From Caenispirillum bisanense (GTDB lineage: Bacteria; Pseudomonadota; Alphaproteobacteria; Rhodospirillales; Rhodospirillaceae): a DNA stretch of 64,000 bases. The stretch's first letter is position 1. Every line of letters begins with the position of its first letter. The translations under genes were made by a program, and so were the position numbers. Shown here piece after piece: positions 1 through 7,315 of this stretch. A model generated the notes under the pieces. That model ran no database searches and was not told the origin of the DNA. It saw nothing but the letters and a program-made list of their open reading frames with translations. The stretch is from assembly GCF_039523075.1 (NCBI RefSeq), contig NZ_BAAAEP010000024.1, forward strand, positions 3,647-67,646, in the 5' to 3' direction.

Positions 1-886
1 AATCGTCCACCAGCCACAGCCACAGCGCCACCGACAGCACGAACACCGCCAGCGTCCCCAGGTACCAGTGAACCTGCGTGTCGGTCAGCAGCTGGTTGCC
101 CTTGCCGCGCACCGCCTGCAGCAGCAGCAGGAAGGGGATGCCGCCGACGATCATGCCGACGGTGATGATGGCGTCGATGAGGGCGCTGTCGAAGGCGCCG
201 ACGGAGGCGTCGCGGGTGCTGTAGCCGCCGGTGGCGATGGTGGTGAGGGCGTGGGCCACCGCATCGAAGCTGGGCATGCCGGCCCACCACAGCAGCAGCG
301 CCGTGCCGCCGGTCAGGGCGATGTAGAGCCCGACCAGCGCGCCGGCCAGCTGGGTGGCGCGCGGCAGGATCTTTTCCTGCGCCTCAAAGGCCTCCACCCG
401 GAACATCTGCATGCCGCCGACCCGCAGCATGGGCAGGATGGTCAGCGCCATGATGATGATGCCGAGCCCGCCCAGCCACTGCAGCACCGCCCGCCACAGC
501 AGGATGCCGGGCGGCGTGGTGTCGAGCCCGACCATGACGGTGGCGCCGGTGGTGGTGATGCCCGACATGGCCTCGAAGAAGGCATCGGTGTAGGTCAGGC
601 CGGAGAGCCACAGGGGCAGCGCCGCGAAGGCCGGCAGCACCACCCAGACCACGTTGGTGAGCAGGAAGGCCTGGCGCAGGTTGAGGCTCATGGGGCCGCC
701 GCGGCTGGTCAGCACCAGGGCGCTGCCGAAGAACAGGCCGAGGCCGCAGGCGACGCCGAACACCTGCCAGTCCGGGTTGTCGAGGTAGGCGTCGACCACC
801 ATCGGCAGGATCATGCCCACCGACAGCACCAGCAGCAGCCAGCCGGTCACCAGCGTGACGGGGCGGAAATCAAGACTTGTGACCAC
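1..886 (-). CDS. trkH: TrkH-family potassium uptake protein (partial, 3' end beyond the window)
   Basis: Membrane subunit of a Trk/Ktr K+ uptake system, which conducts potassium (with H+ or Na+) across the inner membrane. About 295 residues are visible. They begin at a GTG (MVTSLDFRPVTLV...) preceded closely by GGAGGG. The reading shows strongly hydrophobic helices and the repeated pore-loop pattern of the family: SGITTTGATVM in the first visible repeat and ALTTIATGGYSTRDAS in the next. These correspond to the TxGxT-like selectivity-filter turns. The C-terminal repeats lie beyond the left edge. The gene diverges from the gcv operon. No TrkA (regulatory NAD-binding subunit) gene is in view. 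The family assignment is firm; choosing between the trkH, trkG and ktrB labels is inference. Confidence 0.85.
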   Translation of the reverse strand, partial: MVTSLDFRPVTLVTGWLLLVLSVGMILPMVVDAYLDNPDWQVFGVACGLGLFFGSALVLTSRGGPMSLNLRQAFLLTNVVWVVLPAFAALPLWLSGLTYTDAFFEAMSGITTTGATVMVGLDTTPPGILLWRAVLQWLGGLGIIIMALTILPMLRVGGMQMFRVEAFEAQEKILPRATQLAGALVGLYIALTGGTALLLWWAGMPSFDAVAHALTTIATGGYSTRDASVGAFDSALIDAIITVGMIVGGIPFLLLLQAVRGKGNQLLTDTQVHWYLGTLAVFVLSVALWLWLVDD

Positions 887-1037
887 GCACCCTCCGGGCT
901 TCCCCCAACCGCTGCGCTTTTTTCGCATCATGCGGAAGGATTTTCGGCAAGTCCACTCCCACGGGCGGCGGCAGGGCCGCTTGCGGCGGCAGCGGCGGCA
1001 GGCGGGCGGGCGTCTCCCTGCGGCGGCATGAGGGGCG

Positions 1038-1065
1038 TTGACGGCCGGCGCCAGTCCTCTACACT
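1038..1065 (+). promoter_or_regulatory. sigma-70-type promoter for the glycine cleavage operon
   Basis: TTGACG (1038-1043) and TACACT (1060-1065) are separated by 16 bp. They lie just upstream of the glycine riboswitch, so transcription would start near 1072 and include the whole aptamer. The rest of the 887-1037 spacer is the divergent 5' region of trkH. It holds a near-palindrome around 922-937 (GCAT-C-ATGC core) of unknown meaning. Confidence 0.6.
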
Positions 1066-1082
1066 GGGGCGGTCCCGATCCG

Positions 1083-1293
1083 CCACGCGGGAGAGATCGG
1101 TCCGTACCGGCGCCGAAGGAGCAACCGCCCCCGGAAACTCTCAGGCAACAAGGACCGCGTGGTTCAGGGGGACGCTCTGGAAAGCGGGTCATCGCCCCGG
1201 CGTTCCCTTCATCAAGGCGCCACGATCACCCCACCGACGAAGTAAGCCGGCCCCGGGCCGGTGAATCTTTCAGGTCCTGAGACAGAGGGGGGC
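1083..1293 (+). promoter_or_regulatory. tandem glycine riboswitch upstream of gcvT
   Basis: Two glycine aptamers lie in series. The first (about 1085-1180) shows GGGAGAG, then GCCGAAGGAGCAA, then GGAAACTCTCAGGCA and GGACCG...GACGCTCTGG. The second (about 1181-1293) shows CACCGACGAAGTAAGCC, then GGTGAATCTTTCAGGTCC and GACAGAGGGGG. These are the conserved blocks of the gcvT-type glycine riboswitch (Rfam gcvT element), in the usual order with a short linker between them. It lies about 60 nt upstream of the gcvT start, the classical position. Known members of the family turn on glycine cleavage genes when glycine is high. The sequence does not show a clear expression-platform terminator, so control could be at translation. 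Confidence 0.95.
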
Positions 1294-1351
1294 ATCACCT
1301 GCCGCGGGCCATCCGGCCGGCGGTGCGATGCCTTGGCTGTCGGAGGACCGC

Positions 1352-2485
1352 ATGTCGGACACCCCTGCTGCCGGCGATGCCTTGCGCACCACGCCACTCG
1401 ACTCGCTGCATCGCGAGCTGGGGGCGAAGATGGTGCCGTTCGCCGGTTATTCCATGCCCGTGCAGTACCCCATGGGCATCCTCAACGAACACCTGCACAC
1501 GCGGGCGCACGCCGGCCTGTTCGACGTCAGCCACATGGGCCAGTGCCGCCTGACCGGCAGCAGTGTCGAGGCGGTGGCGCGGGCGCTGGAAACCCTGGTG
1601 CCGAGCAACATCCTGGAACTGAAGCCGGGCCGCCAGCGCTACACCCTGTTTACCGACGACGCCGGCGGCATCCTGGACGACCTGATGGTGTCCAACGCCG
1701 GCGACTGCCTGATGCTGGTGGTCAACGCCGCCTGCAAGGAGGCCGACTTCGCCCACCTGAAGCGCCACCTGGAGCCGCAGGGCGTGACGGTGGAGGTGCT
1801 GGAGGACCGCGCCCTGCTCGCCCTCCAGGGCCCCGGCGCCGCCAGGGTGATGGAGCATCTGGCGCCGGCTTCCGCCGCCATGACCTTCATGTCGGCGGGC
1901 AAGCTGGAGGTGGCGGGCGTGCCCTGCTTCGTTACCCGCTCCGGCTACACCGGCGAGGACGGCTTCGAGATTTCCGTGCCGGCTGACCAGGCGGAGCATC
2001 TCGCCCGCCATATCCTCGAACAGCCGGACGTGGCGCCGGTCGGCCTCGGCGCCCGCGACAGCCTGCGCCTGGAAGCCGGCCTCTGCCTCTACGGGTCGGA
2101 CATCGACACCACCACCACGCCGGTGGAAGGCGCCCTGGTGTGGGCCATGCAGAAGCGCCGCCGCGAAGAAGGCGGCTTCCCCGGCGCCGACGTTATCCGG
2201 CGCCAGCTGGCAGACGGCGTCGGCCGCACCCGCGTCGGCATCCTGCCCGAGGGCAAGGCCCCGGCCCGCGCCCACACCGAAATCCAGGACGACAGCGGCC
2301 GCCGCATCGGCGAGATCACCTCCGGCGGCTTCGGCCCGACGGTCGGCGGCCCGGTCGCCATGGGCTATGTCGAAACCGCCTTTGCCGAGCCCGGCACCGC
2401 CGTAACCCTTCTCGTTCGGGGCAAGCCGCTGCCGGCGCGCGTTGTTGCCCTGCCCTTCGTCGAACAGCGCTACTACAGGGGATGA
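1352..2485 (+). CDS. gcvT: glycine cleavage system T-protein (aminomethyltransferase)
   Basis: T-protein of the cytoplasmic glycine cleavage complex. It transfers the aminomethyl carbon from the lipoylated H-protein to tetrahydrofolate, releasing ammonia and giving 5,10-methylene-THF. The product is 377 residues when started at ATG 1352 (MSDTPAAGD), 6 nt after GGAGG. An in-frame ATG 24 nt earlier has no such site. Family motifs include HRELGAKMVPFAGYSMPVQYP near the N-terminus, FDVSHMGQ, and SGYTGEDGFEI followed by GLGARDSLRLEAGLCLYG. The GcvT C-terminal barrel follows (GEITSGGFGPTVGGPVAMGYV). It is the first gene of the riboswitch-controlled operon; gcvH starts 7 nt after its stop. Confidence 0.97.
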   Translation: MSDTPAAGDALRTTPLDSLHRELGAKMVPFAGYSMPVQYPMGILNEHLHTRAHAGLFDVSHMGQCRLTGSSVEAVARALETLVPSNILELKPGRQRYTLFTDDAGGILDDLMVSNAGDCLMLVVNAACKEADFAHLKRHLEPQGVTVEVLEDRALLALQGPGAARVMEHLAPASAAMTFMSAGKLEVAGVPCFVTRSGYTGEDGFEISVPADQAEHLARHILEQPDVAPVGLGARDSLRLEAGLCLYGSDIDTTTTPVEGALVWAMQKRRREEGGFPGADVIRRQLADGVGRTRVGILPEGKAPARAHTEIQDDSGRRIGEITSGGFGPTVGGPVAMGYVETAFAEPGTAVTLLVRGKPLPARVVALPFVEQRYYRG

Positions 2486-2492
2486 GCGTCAC

Positions 2493-2867
2493 ATGACCAT
2501 GTGGTTTTCCAAGGATCACGAGTGGATCCGCATCGAGGACGACAACACCGCCACCGTCGGCATCAGCCATTACGCCCAGGAACAGCTGGGCGACGTGGTG
2601 TTCGTGGAACTGCCGGAAGTCGGCCGCACCCTCGTCAAGGGCGAAGAGGCTGCGGTGGTCGAATCGGTGAAGGCGGCGAGCGAGGTCTACAGCCCCCTCG
2701 GCGGCGAGGTGGTGGCCTTCAACAAGGCTCTGCCCGACAGCCCCGGCACCATCAACCTCGACCCCTTCGGCGACGGCTGGTTCTATCGCATCAAGCTTGA
2801 TGGCGAGCCGGACACCGAAGGCCTGATGGACCAGGCCGCCTACGACGACTACGTGGCGTCGCTGTAA
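2493..2867 (+). CDS. gcvH: glycine cleavage system H-protein
   Basis: Lipoylated carrier protein of 124 residues that shuttles the aminomethyl intermediate between P-, T- and L-proteins. The start MTMWFSKDHEW gives the normal family N-terminus; an earlier in-frame ATG would lie inside gcvT. The lipoyl-lysine motif is intact: ESVKAASEVYSP, with Lys60 as the attachment residue. The fold signature HEWIRIEDDNTATVGISHYAQEQLGD precedes it. A long palindromic repeat element sits between this gene and gcvPA, although all four gcv genes are in one direction and presumably share one transcript. Confidence 0.97.
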   Translation: MTMWFSKDHEWIRIEDDNTATVGISHYAQEQLGDVVFVELPEVGRTLVKGEEAAVVESVKAASEVYSPLGGEVVAFNKALPDSPGTINLDPFGDGWFYRIKLDGEPDTEGLMDQAAYDDYVASL

Positions 2868-2907
2868 GGCCGGCGCCGGGTTGCGGTGCCGGGGCTGGAA
2901 CGGGTTT

Positions 2908-3057
2908 GAACCACCAAGACACCAAGACACCAAGGAGACCGTGGGCAGGGAGAAGCCGGCACTCGTCAACCGAGGCGACCGGACTCTGCCCCGGGTGACC
3001 GGCGCGTTGGCCGGTCCTGGCTCCTGACTTCTTGGTGTCTTGGTGTCTTGGTGGTTC
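2908..3057. repeat. dispersed long inverted-repeat element, copy A (between gcvH and gcvPA)
   Basis: The element is bounded by a perfect 27-bp inverted repeat: left arm 2908-2934 beginning GAACCACCAAGACACC, right arm 3031-3057 ending TGTCTTGGTGGTTC. The interior is about 96 bp and GC-rich. Related copies lie at 14446, 16930 and 17094. In the transcript the arms would pair into a very stable stem between gcvH and gcvPA. No ORF of its own, target-site duplication or transposase is visible. Confidence 0.95.
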
Positions 3058-3109
3058 CCCTTCCGGCTAGGCCCGTCTCCCGCGCCCCCACACGCAGGAA
3101 CCGATCCCC

Positions 3110-4453
3110 ATGCGATACCTTCCCCTCACCGATGCCGACCGGCAGGCCATGCTCCAGGTCATCGGGGCCGAGAGCGTCGATGCGCTGTTCAAGGACGTGC
3201 CCGCAGCCGCCCGCGGCGGTGATTTCGCCGACCTGCCGACCCACCAGTCGGAAATGGCGGTCGAAAGCACCCTCGGCCGCCTCGCCCGCCGGAACATGAC
3301 CCAGGCCGACGGCCCGAGCTTCCTCGGCTGCGGCGCCTATCGCCACCATTGGCCGGCGAGCCTCGACTACCTCATCCAGCGCGGCGAGTTCCTCACCGCC
3401 TATACCCCCTACCAGCCGGAAATCGCCCAGGGCACCCTGCAGTACCTGTTCGAGTTCCAGACCCAGGTGGCGCTCATGACCGGCATGCCGGTCGCCAATG
3501 CCTCCATGTACGACGGCGCCACCGCCTGCGCCGAGGCCGCCGCCATGGCGGTGCGCATCACCCGGCGCAACAAGGTGATCCTGTCGGGCCGCCTGCATCC
3601 GCAGTTTGCGTCCACCACCGAAACGTTCCTCAAGTTCACCGATGCCTACTGCGAGACCCTGGCGCCTGATCCGCTGTGCCTGGAAGACCTGATCGGTCGT
3701 GTCGATAGCGAAACGGCCTGCGTGGTGGTGCAGAACCCCGACTTCTTCGGCCACCTGCAGGACCTGAGCACGCTCGCCTACGCTTGCCACGAACACGGCG
3801 CGCTGCTGGTGGTGGCGGTGGCCGAGCCGCTGTCGCTCGGCCTCGTGACGCCGCCGGGCGACATGGGCGCCGACATCGTGGTGGCGGAAGGCCAGTCGCT
3901 CGCCACCCCGACGGGCTTCGGCGGCCCCGGCGTCGGCCTGTTCGCCACCCGCGACAAGTTCGTCCGCCAGATGCCCGGCCGCCTGTGCGGCGAGACGGTG
4001 GACCAGGACGGCCGCCGCGGTTTCGTGCTCACCCTGTCGACCCGCGAGCAGCACATCCGGCGCGAGAAGGCGACGTCCAACATCTGCACCAACTCGGGCC
4101 TCATCGCGCTGGCCTTCACCATCCACATGACGCTGCTGGGCGAAGCGGGCTTCACCGGCCTGGCCGAGCTGAACCACAAGACGGCCGTGCTGCTGGCCCA
4201 GAAGATGGCGCAGGTGAAGGGCGTGAAGGTGCTGCCGCGCGCCTTCTTCAACGAGTTCGCCGTGCGCCTGCCCAAGCCCGCCGCCGAGGTGGTGGACGCG
4301 CTGGCCGCCCGCGGCATCCTCGCCGGCGTGCCCGCCAGCCGCTTCTGGCCGGAGTACGAGGAATTGGCCGAGGTGATGATCGTCGCCGCCACCGAAATGA
4401 ACACCGAGGCCGACATCGACGCCTATGTCGCCGCCCTCGCGGAGGTGCTGTGA
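3110..4453 (+). CDS. gcvPA: glycine dehydrogenase (decarboxylating) subunit 1, P-protein alpha
   Basis: N-terminal half of the split P-protein (447 residues). With GcvPB it forms the PLP enzyme that decarboxylates glycine and loads the aminomethyl group on GcvH. The start is ATG 3110, after an AGGAA-type site. Family features include FLGCGAYRHHWPASLDYLIQRGEFLTAYTPYQPEIAQGTLQ and the SMYDGATACAEAAAMA stretch. LCGETVDQDGRRGFVLTLSTREQHIRREKATSNICTNSGL follows. It overlaps gcvPB by one base (TGATG), so the two subunits are translationally coupled. The split P-protein arrangement is normal in many alphaproteobacteria and Gram-positives, unlike the fused GcvP of Escherichia coli. Confidence 0.97.
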   Translation: MRYLPLTDADRQAMLQVIGAESVDALFKDVPAAARGGDFADLPTHQSEMAVESTLGRLARRNMTQADGPSFLGCGAYRHHWPASLDYLIQRGEFLTAYTPYQPEIAQGTLQYLFEFQTQVALMTGMPVANASMYDGATACAEAAAMAVRITRRNKVILSGRLHPQFASTTETFLKFTDAYCETLAPDPLCLEDLIGRVDSETACVVVQNPDFFGHLQDLSTLAYACHEHGALLVVAVAEPLSLGLVTPPGDMGADIVVAEGQSLATPTGFGGPGVGLFATRDKFVRQMPGRLCGETVDQDGRRGFVLTLSTREQHIRREKATSNICTNSGLIALAFTIHMTLLGEAGFTGLAELNHKTAVLLAQKMAQVKGVKVLPRAFFNEFAVRLPKPAAEVVDALAARGILAGVPASRFWPEYEELAEVMIVAATEMNTEADIDAYVAALAEVL

Positions 4454-6012
4454 TGCCTGAAGGACTGACCGCCATGGACGCCATGCAGGGCGCCAACAGC
4501 CCCACCGTCACCGGCAACCGCGGTCTGGTGGTGGAAGAGCCGCTCATCTTCGAGATGGACAGCCCCGGCAAGTCCGCTGTCGACCTGCCGCCGGCGCCGG
4601 ACGTCGACGACCGCCTGGGCGGCCTGCGCCGCAAGGGCGCCGTCGGCCTGCCCGGCCTGTCGGAGCCCGAGGTGGTGCGCCACTACACCCGCCTGTCGCA
4701 GAAGAACTACGGCATCGACACCGGCTTCTTCCCGCTGGGGTCGTGCACCATGAAGCACAACCCGCGCCTGAACGAGAAGCTGGCCCGCCTGCCGGGCTTT
4801 GCCGACATCCACCCGTTCCAGCCGCAGCAGACGGTGCAGGGCGCGCTGGAGCTGATGCACGAGCTGGCGCGCTGGCTGAAGGCCATGACCGGCATGCCGG
4901 CCGTCGCCCTGTCGCCCGCCGCCGGCGCCCACGGCGAACTGGCGGGCATGCTCGCCATCCGCCAGGCGCACGAGCACAAGGGCGACGCCCGCAAGGTGGT
5001 GCTGGTGCCCGAAAGCGCCCACGGCACCAACCCGGCCACCGCCGCCCTGGTCGGCTACACGGTGAAGTCGATCCCGGCCACCGAAGACGGCCGCGTCGAC
5101 CTCGACGCCCTGAAGGCCGCCCTCGGCCCCGACGTCGCCGCCTTCATGGTCACCAACCCCAACACCTGCGGCCTGTTCGAGCGCGACATCATCGCCATCT
5201 CGCAGGCGGTGCACGACGTCGGCGCCTACGTCTACATGGACGGCGCCAACTACAACGCCATCATGGGGCGGGTGAAGATCGCCGACCTCGGCGTCGACGC
5301 CATGCACATCAACCTGCACAAGACCTTCTCCACCCCCCATGGCGGCGGCGGCCCCGGCTCCGGCCCGACGGTGCTGTCCGACGCCCTGGCGCCCTTCGCC
5401 CCGCTGCCCTTCGTGGTGGAGGAGAACGGCACCTTCCGGCTGGTGGAGCATGTGAAGGATCCGGCCTGCGCCCCGGCCGGCAAGCACCCGTTCGGCCGCA
5501 TGAAGGGCTACCACGGCCAGTTCGGCGTGTTCGTCCGGGCGCTCGGCTACATGATGAGCATGGGCCGCGATGGCCTGAAGCAGGCCAGCGACGACGCCGT
5601 GCTCAACGCCAACTACCTCTACGCCCGCCTGTCGGACGTGCTGACCCCGTCGTTCCCGGCGCCGGTGATGCACGAGGCGCTGTTCGACGACCGCTTCCTG
5701 AAGGACACCGGCGTCTCGACGCTGGACTTCGCCAAGGCGCTCATCGACGAGGGCTTCCACCCCATGACCATGTACTTCCCGCTGGTCGTGCACGGCGCCC
5801 TGCTGATGGAACCGACGGAGACGGAAAGCCGCCAGACCCTCGACGTGTTCATCGCCGCCGTCCGTCATCTGGCGGAGAAGGCGAAGAGCGATGCCGAGTC
5901 GTTCAAGCAGGCGCCGCGCCTCACCCCGCGCCGGCGCCTGGATGAAACCCTGGCCGCCCGCAAGCCGGTGCTGCGGTGGACGCCGGCCGCTGCCGCCGCC
6001 GACGCCAAGTAA
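4453..6012 (+). CDS. gcvPB: glycine dehydrogenase (decarboxylating) subunit 2, P-protein beta
   Basis: C-terminal, PLP-binding half of the split P-protein (519 residues from ATG 4453, which overlaps the gcvPA stop and is preceded by GGAGGTG). The PLP-lysine motif is intact: HINLHKTFSTPHGGGGPG with Lys290. Other family motifs are GSCTMKHNPRLNE, PESAHGTNPATA and DGANYNA. The C-terminal about 30 residues are rich in Arg and Ala (RRLDETLAARKPVLRW...AAAADAK), as is common in this lineage. It is the last gene of the gcv operon. The lipoamide dehydrogenase (L-protein) is not encoded here and must be supplied elsewhere. Confidence 0.97.
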   Translation: MPEGLTAMDAMQGANSPTVTGNRGLVVEEPLIFEMDSPGKSAVDLPPAPDVDDRLGGLRRKGAVGLPGLSEPEVVRHYTRLSQKNYGIDTGFFPLGSCTMKHNPRLNEKLARLPGFADIHPFQPQQTVQGALELMHELARWLKAMTGMPAVALSPAAGAHGELAGMLAIRQAHEHKGDARKVVLVPESAHGTNPATAALVGYTVKSIPATEDGRVDLDALKAALGPDVAAFMVTNPNTCGLFERDIIAISQAVHDVGAYVYMDGANYNAIMGRVKIADLGVDAMHINLHKTFSTPHGGGGPGSGPTVLSDALAPFAPLPFVVEENGTFRLVEHVKDPACAPAGKHPFGRMKGYHGQFGVFVRALGYMMSMGRDGLKQASDDAVLNANYLYARLSDVLTPSFPAPVMHEALFDDRFLKDTGVSTLDFAKALIDEGFHPMTMYFPLVVHGALLMEPTETESRQTLDVFIAAVRHLAEKAKSDAESFKQAPRLTPRRRLDETLAARKPVLRWTPAAAAADAK

Positions 6013-6020
6013 AACGGCCA

Positions 6021-6047
6021 CCCCGGCGGCAGGCAGGGCCGCCGGGG
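6021..6047 (+). terminator. GC-rich hairpin after gcvPB
   Basis: A perfect 10-bp stem (CCCCGGCGGC / GCCGCCGGGG) with a 7-nt loop begins 9 nt after the gcvPB stop. There is no U-tract, so it may act as an mRNA-end stabilising or Rho-assisted structure rather than a classic intrinsic terminator. Confidence 0.5.
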
Positions 6048-6057
6048 ACAAAGCCTC

Positions 6058-6184
6058 GACCTTCGCCTGCCACGCGCAAAGGCGAGGTCATAAAAGCTCA
6101 GCGATAGAAGGCGCTTACTCCTTAAGTTACACCACAGGATTAAGGGAGGCTGACCAGAAGAAGGTTATGCCTCCCTTTTTGTTT
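6058..6184 (+). ncRNA. candidate structured RNA / leader with terminator
   Basis: A 127-nt unannotated segment between gcvPB and the peroxidase gene is dense in secondary structure. Hairpin 1 is GACC-T-TCGCCT (6058-6068) pairing with AGGCGAGGTC (6080-6089). Hairpin 2 is CCTTAA (6120-6125) with TTAAGG (6140-6145). Hairpin 3 is AAGGGAGGC (6142-6150) with GCCTCCCTT (6169-6177), followed by TTTGTTTGTT, an intrinsic-terminator shape. Hairpins 2 and 3 share bases 6142-6145, so they are mutually exclusive. It is also noticeably less GC-rich than the genes around it. It could be a small RNA with its own terminator or an attenuating leader for the gene at 6248. I do not recognise a known family. Confidence 0.45.
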
Positions 6185-6247
6185 GTTCCTTAACCCTATC
6201 ACCGGCATCATCATCCGAAAGCTCACCGGCGAATGGGGCTTCGCTGA

Positions 6248-7315
6248 ATGCCTGTTCTGGCTGATCCGGCCACATCCTTACCGCTTGTCCGCCGCGCTCG
6301 CCTGCTGACCGGGCTCGCCCTGGCCGGCGGCCTGCTGCTGCTGACCGCCGTCGCCGCCCGCGCCGGCGATCCGGCGGCGCTGGCCGCGCCGGTGCCGCCG
6401 CCGTCCGATGCCGCCGGCCTGCCCTCCGGCGAGCCGGTGGAGCCGCTGCCGGTGACCGTGGCGGTGGACCCGCGGCTGGCCGACCTCGGCCGTCACCTGT
6501 TCTTCGACCCCCGCCTGTCGGGGGACCGCACCCTGTCCTGCGCCAGCTGCCACGACGTCGGCAACGGCGGCGACGACGGCCGCGCCCTGGCCGAAGGCAG
6601 CGCCGGCACCCGCCCCTTCAACACCCCCAGCATCTTCAACACCGCCCTGCACGCCCGCTATGGCTGGACCGGCCACACCAAGTCGCTGACCGAGCAGGTC
6701 GGCCATGCGGTGGAAGAGGAAATGGCCGGCCGCTGGGACGACATCGCCGCCCGCCTGCGGCAGGACCCGGTCTACGGCCGGCTGGCGTCGCAGGGTCTGG
6801 CCGAGGATCGGCTGAAGGCGGCGCTGGCGGCCTATGTCGCCACCCTGGTGACGCCGGATTCGCCGTTCGACCGCTGGCTCGGCGGCGACACCACCGCCAT
6901 CGACGAGGATGCCCGCCGCGGCTATGCGCTGTTCAAGTCCTACGGCTGCGCCTCGTGCCACCAGGGCCGCGCCGTCGGCGGCACCATGATCCAGAAGGTC
7001 GGCCTGTTCCGGCCGTTCTTCCCCCGCCGCAGCACCGTGCCGGAGTCCGACCTCGGCCGCTTCGCCGTCACCGGGCGGGAGGAAGACCGCCACGCCTTCA
7101 AGGTGCCGTCGCTGCGCAACGTGGCGCAGACCGCCCCCTACCTGCACGACGGCTCCATCCAGACCCTGGAAGGGGCGGTGCGGGTGATGGGCTATTACCA
7201 GCTCGGCCGCAGCCTCACCGACGGGGACGTCGCCGACATCACCGCCTTCCTGCGCACCCTGACCGGCCGGCCGCCCGGCACCGCCCGGCCGCCGGTGCGG
7301 GAGCCGGCGTCATGA
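6248..7315 (+). CDS. di-heme cytochrome c peroxidase family protein (MauG/CcpA-like)
   Basis: Periplasmic di-heme c-type protein of 355 residues. An N-terminal signal/anchor segment lies at residues 18-40 (LLTGLALAGGLLLLTAVAARAG). The two heme-attachment motifs CASCH are at about 98-102 and 234-238. The peroxidase-family flanks are clear: LGRHLFFDPRLSGDRTLSCASCH and, near the C-terminus, FKVPSLRNVAQTAPYLHDGSIQTLEGAVRVMGYYQLGR. Classical members reduce hydrogen peroxide with electrons from cytochrome c; MauG-like members oxidise protein substrates. The sequence alone does not separate these. The start at ATG 6248 has only a weak ribosome site (GGGGCTTCGCTGA). The stop overlaps the next gene (ATGA), so the peroxidase and the c-di-GMP protein are coupled. 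Confidence 0.85.
   Translation: MPVLADPATSLPLVRRARLLTGLALAGGLLLLTAVAARAGDPAALAAPVPPPSDAAGLPSGEPVEPLPVTVAVDPRLADLGRHLFFDPRLSGDRTLSCASCHDVGNGGDDGRALAEGSAGTRPFNTPSIFNTALHARYGWTGHTKSLTEQVGHAVEEEMAGRWDDIAARLRQDPVYGRLASQGLAEDRLKAALAAYVATLVTPDSPFDRWLGGDTTAIDEDARRGYALFKSYGCASCHQGRAVGGTMIQKVGLFRPFFPRRSTVPESDLGRFAVTGREEDRHAFKVPSLRNVAQTAPYLHDGSIQTLEGAVRVMGYYQLGRSLTDGDVADITAFLRTLTGRPPGTARPPVREPAS

Noticed and set aside
68..1264. Plus-strand frame of 398 residues across trkH and the riboswitch
   Set aside because: Opposes a clear TrkH reading and runs through the aptamers; composition is Gln/Ala/Gly/His-rich nonsense.
3784..4452. Upstream extension of the gcvPB frame over gcvPA
   Set aside because: Arg/Gly/Ala-rich out-of-frame reading of gcvPA; the ATG at 4453 has a ribosome site and gives the normal N-terminus.
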